Assembly: GCA_036501535.1 (NCBI GenBank)
Contig: DASYAE010000232.1
Location: 1-33,927, forward strand
Reading direction: 5' to 3'
Length of the DNA: 33,927 bases
DNA from: DASYAE01 sp036501535
GTDB lineage: Bacteria; Actinomycetota; Actinomycetes; Streptomycetales; Catenulisporaceae
Shown: piece by piece, positions 6,795-13,269 of the stretch
Position numbering within the stretch: the first letter of the stretch is position 1
Layout: every line of letters begins with the position of its first letter
Notes under the pieces: model-generated
Database searches by the model: none
What the model saw: the letters and a program-made list of their open reading frames with translations, nothing else
What the model was told of the DNA's origin: nothing
Translations under genes and position numbers: made by a program

Positions 6795-8387
6795 TCACAC
6801 GGCCGGGGGGACGGTCCCGGAGAAGACCGCCTCCCTGGTGGCCGCGAGGGCCGCGTGGATCGCCCCGGCGAGCACCGGGTTGTCCGCGACCGCGGACACG
6901 ACCAAGCGGGGTCTGGGGATGGCCATGCCGTGCAGCGCCTCGGCGATCCGGCGGCGCAGCGGCTCGCCGCCGGCCCGCAGCACCGCCCCGGTCAGCACGA
7001 TCATCTCCGGGTCGAGCACCGCGACGATCGGGGCGAGCCCCGCGGCGAGCCGGTCGGCCAGTTCGGCCAGCATCCGCCGGGCCCCCTCCTGCCGGGCGGC
7101 GCCGGACTCGCCCCGGCCGGGCTCCTCGTCGGCGAAGCGCACGGCCCGGGCCACCACGGTGTGCGCCTCCGAGCCGGGCACGCCGTGCTGCCGGCCGAGC
7201 TTGATCACGGCCGGGGCGCCGGCGAGGCTCTGGAACCCGCCGGTCGTGCCGCGGCCGATGGTGCGCACCAGCGGCGCGCCGGGCATCGGCATGTAGCCGA
7301 CCTCGCCGGCGCCGCCGGTGGCGCCGCGGTGCAGCCTGCCGTCGATGATCACCGCGGCGCCGATGCCGTCGGCGATCCAGAGCACGACGAAGTCGCGCAC
7401 GTTCTGCGGCGGGTCGGTGTGCTCGGCCCCGGCGGCGTCGGCCTGCGCCGTCCCGTGTGCCGGCTCGGCGGCCAGCCGGACCGGCCGCCTGCGCTTCTGC
7501 CCGGCGGCCGCGGCGCGCGCCTCGAGCACGCCGGCCTCGCCGCCGAACGGGTCGTGCAGCGGCGCGCCGTCCGGGCCGGGCTCGCCGCCCGTCTCTCCGG
7601 GCACTGCGACGCCGACCGCCTGCTCGGCCACGGCCGCCAGGTTCACGTCGTTCTCCACGTCCACCCGCGGGTTCGGCAGGCCGGGCCCGGTCAGCTCGGT
7701 GCGCAGCCGGCGCAGCAGGTCGGGCTCGTGCCAGCCGGGCAGGTGCCGGGCGAAGCCGAGTCGGCCGGTGGTCGGGTCGAGCGCGCCGCCGATGCCGATC
7801 ACCACGTGGTGCAGCGCGGACAAGGGGATCCCGGCCGCGTCGGCGCCCAGCGCCAGCGCGTCGCGCACCCGGTCGATCGCGCTGGCCGCGGCCCGGCCCG
7901 GGGTGGGCAGGGTGGCCGCGCCGACCTCGCGCCCGGTCAGATCGCAGACGCGCACCTCGATCCGGGAGCTGGCCACGTCCAGTCCGGCCACGTGCGCGGC
8001 GGCCCCGCGCAGCCGGTAGAGCCTGGCCACTCGGCCCGGGGTGCCCGGCGCCGCGGCGGCGCCCGGTCCGCCGGACTGATCCGGCTCGCCGGCCGCAGGG
8101 GGCTGCGTCCCGTCCGCGGAGCGGGTACCGTGGGAGGCACCGCGACCGGTCTGGACCGGATCCTGTGGCCGGCCCGCCGGATCAGGCTCGGGCACCGGCT
8201 CGACCAGGCCCGCCGCCTCGAGCCGGTCCATCAGTTGCGAGGCGGTCGGTTTCGACAGCCCGGCCAGCGCGCCGATCTGGGTCCGCGAGAGCGGGCCGCG
8301 CTCGGCGAGCAGGCGCAGCGCGGTGCGGTCGTTGATGGCCCGCAGCAGGCTCGGCGTGCCGGGCCGGCCGACCGTCTCCGCATCCAC
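6795..8387 (-). CDS. csnR: ROK-family transcriptional repressor, CsnR-like
   Basis: This 530-aa regulator is long for the roughly 400-aa family. An N-terminal winged helix (RTALRLLAERGPLSRTQIGA, then LSKPTASQLMDRLEAAGLVE) is followed by a ROK sugar-sensing fold with a GIGGALDPTTGRLGF stretch and ADGIGAAVIIDGRLHRGATG. Two disordered inserts account for the extra length: a Gly/Pro/Ala linker after residue 65, and about 75 residues before the VLWIADGIG strand. The usual ROK zinc ligands appear lost: the GEIGH histidine is Tyr365, and the CxCGxxGC cysteines read Ile377, Arg379 and Gly384. It is first in the operon and has a perfect palindrome 35 bp upstream, fitting autoregulation. In Streptomyces CsnR represses chitosanase and its own operon until glucosamine oligomers arrive. 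The target set here is inferred. Confidence 0.85.
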   Translation of the reverse strand: MDAETVGRPGTPSLLRAINDRTALRLLAERGPLSRTQIGALAGLSKPTASQLMDRLEAAGLVEPVPEPDPAGRPQDPVQTGRGASHGTRSADGTQPPAAGEPDQSGGPGAAAAPGTPGRVARLYRLRGAAAHVAGLDVASSRIEVRVCDLTGREVGAATLPTPGRAAASAIDRVRDALALGADAAGIPLSALHHVVIGIGGALDPTTGRLGFARHLPGWHEPDLLRRLRTELTGPGLPNPRVDVENDVNLAAVAEQAVGVAVPGETGGEPGPDGAPLHDPFGGEAGVLEARAAAAGQKRRRPVRLAAEPAHGTAQADAAGAEHTDPPQNVRDFVVLWIADGIGAAVIIDGRLHRGATGGAGEVGYMPMPGAPLVRTIGRGTTGGFQSLAGAPAVIKLGRQHGVPGSEAHTVVARAVRFADEEPGRGESGAARQEGARRMLAELADRLAAGLAPIVAVLDPEMIVLTGAVLRAGGEPLRRRIAEALHGMAIPRPRLVVSAVADNPVLAGAIHAALAATREAVFSGTVPPAV

Positions 8388-8421
8388 TCGATCTCCCCTT
8401 CGGCACCGTCTGATTCGAGGT

Positions 8422-8444
8422 TCGTAAGGAAAGTTTCCTTACGA
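8422..8444. promoter_or_regulatory. Perfect palindromic operator upstream of csnR
   Basis: The arms TCGTAAGGAAA (8422-8432) and TTTCCTTACGA (8434-8444) are perfect complements around a single central G. The core AGGAAAGTTTCCT matches, from memory, the operator class described for CsnR upstream of actinobacterial chitosanase and csn genes. It sits 35 bp before the csnR start and also faces the divergent DUF664 gene about 220 bp away. I see no second copy in the window. Confidence 0.85.
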
Positions 8445-8661
8445 TTCGCTGCCGTTGAAGGTAGGGTCCGGCCGTGGCCAAGTCAAGGGTTCACCGTGAA
8501 TTCACCCGGCCGGACGTCCGGCCCGGTGCCGATTGTCCCGATCTGCCGCCCGGACGATCAAGGAACACGCCGCCCGTTCCCCGGCTGCTCTAAACCTGTT
8601 GCCCGCCGCCCGGACATCGCAGACGATTGCGGACATGCCTGCCAACCAGCGACGAGCCGAC

Positions 8662-9219
8662 ATGTTCACCGCGGACGGCGATCCGTCCGCCGACGACCCG
8701 CGGGAGGACCGGCCGCGGCTGGGGGACGAGCGCGCCGCGCTGGCCGACTCACTGCGCCGCCAGCGCCTCACCCTGCAGATGAAGTGCGCCGATCTCGACG
8801 CGGAGGCGATGGCGCGGCGCTCCGTGGAGCCCTCGACGATGTCGCTTCTGGGCCTGGTGCGGCACCTGGCCGAGTCGGAGCGCTCGACGTTCCGGGTGCT
8901 GATGGCGGGTCAGGACGCGTCGAGGCTCTTCACCTCCGAAGCCGACCGCGACGGCGACTTCAACGGCGCGGTCGCCGATCCGCAGGTGGTTGCGCAGGCG
9001 TGGGAGACGTGGCGCGCGGAGGTCGACTTCGCCACGCGGTTCGTGGCCGAGGCGCCGAGCCTCGAGATCACCGGCGACGACCCGCAGAACCACCACGGCA
9101 GCGGCGGAGGGTCGATGTCGCTGCGTGAGGCGATGGTCGGGTTGATCGAGGAGTACGCCCGGCACATGGGTCACGCCGACCTGCTGCGCGAGCGGATCGA
9201 CGGGCGCCTGGGTCAGTAG
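8662..9219 (+). CDS. DinB-superfamily protein (DUF664)
   Basis: This is a 185-aa four-helix DinB-like protein. The helical core begins at DERAALADSLRRQRLTLQMK, followed by the STMSLLGLVRHLAESER segment with His68, and the C-terminal EEYARHMGHADLLRERIDG with His168 and His171. These three histidines fit the metal triad of the superfamily. Many actinobacterial DUF664 proteins are thought to be mycothiol-dependent, but the substrate is unknown. Start choice is uncertain: ATG at 8662 gives the normal domain length, while ATG at 8635 adds nine residues; neither has a strong ribosome-binding site. It is divergent from csnR and convergent with mak, seven bases apart. It has no evident link to either pathway. 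Confidence 0.8.
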   Translation: MFTADGDPSADDPREDRPRLGDERAALADSLRRQRLTLQMKCADLDAEAMARRSVEPSTMSLLGLVRHLAESERSTFRVLMAGQDASRLFTSEADRDGDFNGAVADPQVVAQAWETWRAEVDFATRFVAEAPSLEITGDDPQNHHGSGGGSMSLREAMVGLIEEYARHMGHADLLRERIDGRLGQ

Positions 9220-9239
9220 GGCCGGCCTATTCGCCGGCC
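9220..9239. terminator. Bidirectional hairpin between DUF664 and mak
   Basis: GGCCGGC (9220-9226) and GCCGGCC (9233-9239) flank the loop CTATTC. The structure lies between the convergent stops and includes the mak stop codon in its loop. Confidence 0.55.
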
Positions 9240-10873
9240 AGCCGCGCGCAGGCAGCCAGCGGGATCTGCAGCCAGCTCGGCCGGTTCGCCGCCTCGTAGC
9301 CGACCTCGTACACGGCCTTGTCGATCTCGAACGCGCGCAGGGCGGCCCCCTCCGCCCGCGGGTCGTAGCCGGTCACCTCCGCGTAGCCGCGGCAGAAGGC
9401 GTCGCGGTTGCGGGCCGCCCACTCGGCCGCGCGCGCCGTCGCCAGCTCGCGCTCGCCGAGCTCCCGCTCGGAGGCCGTCTCGGCCAGCGGCGTGAGGTCG
9501 GCCAGCAGGTGGTGCGCCGCGTAGTCGAACGAGCGCAGCATCCCGGCGATGTCCTTGAGCGGGCTGGCCAGCGCCCGGCGCTGCTCCAGCGAGCGGGCCG
9601 GCTCGCCCTCGAAGTCCAGCAGCACCCAGCCGCCGGTGGTGCGCATCGCCTGGCCCAGGTGGAAGTCCCCGTGCACCCGCTGCACCGGCAGCGGGCCGCG
9701 CAGCTCGGCCAGCCGGTCTATCGCGGTGGCCAGGCCCGGCGCGTACGGGCGCAGCTCGGGCACCCGGCGGACCGCCGCAGTGAGCTGAGTGCGCATCTCC
9801 GAGGCCAGGGTGGCGGTCTGATCCGTCGTCAGCCAGCCCGAAGGCAGCGCGGCCGCCAGGGCCCGGTGCACGCGCGCGGTCGCCCGGCCGAGCCGGCGGG
9901 CCTCCGGGGCGAAGTCGGCGCCGGCCCGGGACGCGGAGATCTCGGGCTCCGCGGCGAACAGGTCGCGCACGCTGGTCAGCGCGAGCACCCAGCCGTCGGT
10001 CGCGCTGCGCAGGTAGGGCTGGAGCGTCAGCAGCGTGATCGGCTCCTGGTCCGCGCCCTGGCCCTGGTCCGCGGGCAGGTACTCGGCCCAGGCCAGCGGC
10101 GGCGCGACGTGCGGCGTCCCCCAGCCGGCCGGGCCGTCGCCCGGACCCATGCCGGTCAGCGCCAGGCCGAGCTCGAGCTCCGGGCTCAGCCCCGGCGCCG
10201 GGCGGCGGAACACCTTGGCGATGTACCGGTCGCCGAAGACCAGCGAGGTGTTCGACTGCTCGCCGGTCAGCACCAGCGAGCGCAGCTCCCGGCCGTCCGG
10301 CCGGGTCGGCAGCGGCACGTGCCGGCTGAACCGCAGCTGCGGCGGCGCCGGGTCCTCGTTCTCGTTCCCGGCGCCGGCCAGCCGGTCCAGCAGCCAGCCG
10401 GTCAGGTCCGGGTCGTGCAGCGCGTCGTAGCACCGGTCGCCGATCTCGGCGTACCGCAGCCGGTCCGGCAGATGCGAGCGCAGGCCGACGAACAGCTGGT
10501 AGGTCTGCGGCTGGTCGTCCGTCCCGTCCGAATGGTCGTCGATCCGCCCGCCGACCTCGTGGCCGGCGCCCTCGGCGCTGCCGGCGACGTCCCCGCCCGC
10601 CTCGTCGTCCCGTCCGCGGTCGTGCCGGCTCTCCATGACCACCTCGGCCAGCACGTGCCACAGCCGGGGGCCGCCGGGGTCGGCCCCGGGCCCGAACCCG
10701 GCCAGCTGCAGGCACGAGGTCACCGCGACCGATTTGACCGCCCGCCCCTTGCCGCCGAACCACCGCTGCCGGGGCAGCCAGTCGGCCAGCAGCTCGGCGA
10801 GCCGGCCGCCGAACGAGGCGTCGCCGACCGTGTGGCCGGGTTGGCTGGACGCTGCTTGGGTCGCCGCCGTCAT
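9227..10873 (-). CDS. mak: Maltokinase (Mak/Pep2)
   Basis: This 548-aa kinase converts maltose plus ATP to maltose-1-phosphate, the donor for GlgE. The N-terminal cap has LADWLPRQRWFGGKGR, typical of maltokinases. The aminoglycoside-phosphotransferase-like core has SLVLTGEQSNTSLVFGDRYI, the catalytic RVHGDFHLGQ (Asp403) and the metal-binding LLDFEGEP, followed by SPLKDIAGMLRSFDYAA. The ATG at 10873 has AGAGGA nine bases upstream; an ATG at 10894 lacks a site. An acidic Gly/Asp-rich insertion (HDRGRDDEAGGDVAGSAEG and following residues) expands the cap by about 40 residues. It lies downstream of treS after a 414-bp gap, so it may have its own promoter. Confidence 0.93.
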   Translation of the reverse strand: MTAATQAASSQPGHTVGDASFGGRLAELLADWLPRQRWFGGKGRAVKSVAVTSCLQLAGFGPGADPGGPRLWHVLAEVVMESRHDRGRDDEAGGDVAGSAEGAGHEVGGRIDDHSDGTDDQPQTYQLFVGLRSHLPDRLRYAEIGDRCYDALHDPDLTGWLLDRLAGAGNENEDPAPPQLRFSRHVPLPTRPDGRELRSLVLTGEQSNTSLVFGDRYIAKVFRRPAPGLSPELELGLALTGMGPGDGPAGWGTPHVAPPLAWAEYLPADQGQGADQEPITLLTLQPYLRSATDGWVLALTSVRDLFAAEPEISASRAGADFAPEARRLGRATARVHRALAAALPSGWLTTDQTATLASEMRTQLTAAVRRVPELRPYAPGLATAIDRLAELRGPLPVQRVHGDFHLGQAMRTTGGWVLLDFEGEPARSLEQRRALASPLKDIAGMLRSFDYAAHHLLADLTPLAETASERELGERELATARAAEWAARNRDAFCRGYAEVTGYDPRAEGAALRAFEIDKAVYEVGYEAANRPSWLQIPLAACARLAGE

Positions 10874-11129
10874 CGCCGGTGGTCCTCTCACCATCTCGGT
10901 TTACCAAAAGCTGTCACGGGGCCGCACAGCCTGTTACGGAGCTGCGCGGCCTGTCCCGCAGGCACGCTGTGTACTTCTTAGCAAGACTGTTCGCAGCCGC
11001 GCCATGGGGCATCCGGACGCGCGCGGCACGCGCCGCCCGTCCGTCCCGCACTGTGTACCCGGATCGCCGCGAAACGTGCGTGCGGCGGCCTGCAGGTCCA
11101 CCGTTCCTCGAGTCTCCTTCCCGTGGCGC

Positions 11130-11147
11130 CGGGCCGGAACCGGCCCG
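11130..11147. terminator. Palindromic hairpin downstream of treS
   Basis: CGGGCCGG-AA-CCGGCCCG is a perfect 8-bp-arm palindrome about 140 bp after the treS stop. It may terminate treS transcripts and separate mak into its own unit. Confidence 0.45.
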
Positions 11148-11238
11148 CCGTCGCGCCGCCCGGATTTCCCCGCCCGGCCCAACGGACCGGATGCCGCAAC
11201 CCCTGTCTTCTTCCACCGCGGTGTTAGTTCAACCGCTG

Positions 11239-11271
11239 CGCCCGTTCGACCCCGGCGCCCGTTCGAACCCG
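11239..11271. repeat. Imperfect 16-bp direct repeat downstream of treS
   Basis: CGCCCGTTCGACCCCG (11239-11254) and CGCCCGTTCGAACCCG (11256-11271) differ at one base, with a 17-bp period. Function is unknown. Confidence 0.6.
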
Positions 11272-11287
11272 TGTTCCGTTACCGCTG

Positions 11288-13006
11288 CTAGCCCCGTTGA
11301 ATCCTGAACCAGTAGAACCCGTGCCCGCCGATGGTCAGCAGGTACGGAAGCTCGCCTATCTTCGGGAAGTGCACGCCGCCGATCAGCTCGACCGGCTCGG
11401 AGGCCTCGAACTCGCGCAGGTCCAGCTCGGTCGGCTGGGGGAACCGGGACAGGTTCATCACGCACAGCACCACGTCGTCCTCGGTCCGCCCGGCCCCGTC
11501 GGCCGGCAGCTCCCGCACGAAGGCCAGCACGCTCGGGTTGGTCGAGCCGAGCTCGCGGTAGCTGCCCATCCCGAACGCCGGGTTCTGCTTGCGGATCTCG
11601 ATCATCCGCTTGGTCCAGTGCAGCAGCGAGGAGGTGCTGGTCATCTGCGCCTCGACGTTGGTGGCCTGGTAGCCGAACACCGGGTCCATGATGACCGGCA
11701 GGTAGAGCCGGCCCGGGTCGGTGGCCGAGAACCCGGCGTTGCGGTCCGGGGTCCACTGCATCGGGGTGCGCACCCCGTCCCGGTCGCCGAGCCAGATGTT
11801 GTCGCCCATCCCGATCTCGTCGCCGTAGTACAGCACCGGCGAGCCGGGCAGGGAGAGCAGCAGCGCGGTGAACAGCTCGATCTGGCGCCGGTCGTTCTCC
11901 AGTAGCGGGGCCAGCCGGCGGCGGATGCCGACGTTGGCCTTCATCCGCGGGTCCTTGGCATACTCGCTGTACATGTAGTCGCGCTCTTCGTCCGTGACCA
12001 TCTCGAGCGTGAGCTCGTCGTGGTTGCGCAGGAAGATGCCCCACTGGGCCTTCGCTGGGATCACCGGGGTCTGCGCCATGATCTCCGAGATCGGGTAGCG
12101 CGACTCGCGCCGCACCGCCATGAAGATGCGCGGCATGACCGGGAAGTGGAACGCCATGTGGCACTCGTCCCCCCCGATCGACGCGTCGCCGAAGTACTCC
12201 ACCACGTCGCCGGGCCACTGGTTGGCCTCGGCCAGCAGCACCGTGTCCGGGTACTCGGTGTCCACCATCCGGCGGACCTTCTTCAGGAACGTGTGCGTGT
12301 TCGGCAGGTTCTCGCAGTTCGTGCCCTCCTGCTGGTACAGGTACGGCACGGCGTCCAGCCGGAACCCGTCGATGCCCAGGTCCAGCCAGAACCGCAGCGC
12401 GGCGAGCACCTCGGCGTGCACCCGCGGGTTCTCGTAGTTCAGGTCCGGCTGGTGCGAGAAGAACCGGTGCCAGTAGTACTGCTTGCGCACCGGGTCGAAG
12501 GTCCAGTTCGAGGTCTCGGTGTCGACGAAGATGATCCGCGCGTCCGAGTACTGCTTGTCGTCGTCGGCCCAGGTGTAGTAGTCGCCGTAGGGGCCGTGCG
12601 GGTCGGCGCGCGAGGCCTGGAACCAGGGGTGCTGGTCGCTGGTGTGGTTGACCACGAAGTCGATGATCACCCGGATGCCGCGGGCGTGCGCCTGCTCGAC
12701 GAACTCGACGAAGTCGCCGAGGTCGCCGAACTCCGGCAGCACGTCGGTGTAGTCCGCCACGTCGTAGCCGCCGTCGCGCAGCGGGGACTTGAAGAACGGC
12801 GGCAGCCAGATGCAGTCGATGCCGAGCCACTGCAGGTAGTCCAGCTTCGCGGTCAGACCCCTGAGGTCGCCGGTGCCGTCGTTGTTGGCGTCGTGGAAAG
12901 AGCGCACGAGGACTTCGTAGAACAACGCGCGCTTATACCACTCGGGGTCGCGCGCGTTCTTGGGCATGTCCAGCGGGGAGTCCGATACTGGCTCGTTGAT
13001 GATCAC
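11288..13006 (-). CDS. treS: Trehalose synthase (maltose alpha-D-glucosyltransferase)
   Basis: This 572-aa GH13 enzyme interconverts trehalose and maltose. The N-terminal WYKRALFYEVLVRSFHDAN is typical of TreS. The catalytic triad is intact: nucleophile Asp218 in GFRLDAVPYLYQQEGT, acid/base Glu260 in LLAEANQWP, and stabilising Asp330 in FLRNHDELT. The 571-residue length indicates a stand-alone TreS without a fused maltokinase, consistent with separate mak downstream. The start is GTG at 13006, chosen because AGGAG lies five bases upstream; an overlapping ATG at 13008 stops at once. It works with mak and glgE to feed trehalose into alpha-glucan. Confidence 0.96.
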   Translation of the reverse strand: MIINEPVSDSPLDMPKNARDPEWYKRALFYEVLVRSFHDANNDGTGDLRGLTAKLDYLQWLGIDCIWLPPFFKSPLRDGGYDVADYTDVLPEFGDLGDFVEFVEQAHARGIRVIIDFVVNHTSDQHPWFQASRADPHGPYGDYYTWADDDKQYSDARIIFVDTETSNWTFDPVRKQYYWHRFFSHQPDLNYENPRVHAEVLAALRFWLDLGIDGFRLDAVPYLYQQEGTNCENLPNTHTFLKKVRRMVDTEYPDTVLLAEANQWPGDVVEYFGDASIGGDECHMAFHFPVMPRIFMAVRRESRYPISEIMAQTPVIPAKAQWGIFLRNHDELTLEMVTDEERDYMYSEYAKDPRMKANVGIRRRLAPLLENDRRQIELFTALLLSLPGSPVLYYGDEIGMGDNIWLGDRDGVRTPMQWTPDRNAGFSATDPGRLYLPVIMDPVFGYQATNVEAQMTSTSSLLHWTKRMIEIRKQNPAFGMGSYRELGSTNPSVLAFVRELPADGAGRTEDDVVLCVMNLSRFPQPTELDLREFEASEPVELIGGVHFPKIGELPYLLTIGGHGFYWFRIQRG

Positions 13007-13107
13007 ATCTGCTCCTGGTGTACGGGGAGCTGTGCTCCGGGAGCACCTGGTGGTGCGGGGCGAGGGTGGGATGGTGCAGCAGGAGAAGTGCGCGGTGCCG
13101 GTACTGC

Positions 13108-13171
13108 TTCGAGACAGTGCCCTTGTGGGGCGGTGCTCATTCGAGACGGTGCTCGTTCGAGACGGTGCTCG
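13108..13171. repeat. Four-unit 16-bp tandem array in the glgE-treS spacer
   Basis: Units begin at 13108, 13124, 13140 and 13156. The last two are identical (TTCGAGACGGTGCTCG), the first matches at its start (TTCGAGACAGTGC) and the second is degenerate (CGGTGCTC core). The array lies about 100 bp upstream of the treS start within a 263-bp spacer that otherwise contains no gene. It could be a set of regulator sites or a slippage product. Confidence 0.75.
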
Positions 13172-13269
13172 GGTTCTCGGTGGTGCCAGAGTTGCAGATG
13201 GTACTGGTTACCGCGGTGTTTCCGGCACCCTTGTCCGCACCGGCCCCGCACCGCGCCCCACACCCGCCG

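Larger units (their letters stand above)
10874..11287. other. 414-bp treS-mak spacer without a credible gene
   Basis: Only arginine-rich, unconvincing frames occur. The stretch contains a strong palindrome at 11130-11147 and a direct repeat at 11239-11271. The upstream side of mak (10895-10910) carries a GGTTTACCAAAAG segment, AT-rich for the region, that could belong to a mak promoter. Confidence 0.5.

Noticed and set aside
8145..8160. DasR-like site (ACCGGTCTGGACCGGA) resembling the GGTCTAGACC core
   Set aside because: It lies inside the csnR coding region, matches only part of the consensus and is easily produced by chance in GC-rich DNA.
10914..11216. Possible 100-aa minus-strand gene in the treS-mak spacer
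   Set aside because: Arg/Gly-rich translation without domains or a ribosome-binding site; overlapping frames look equally random.
13108..13171. CRISPR array
   Set aside because: Units are contiguous with no spacers and only 16 bp long.
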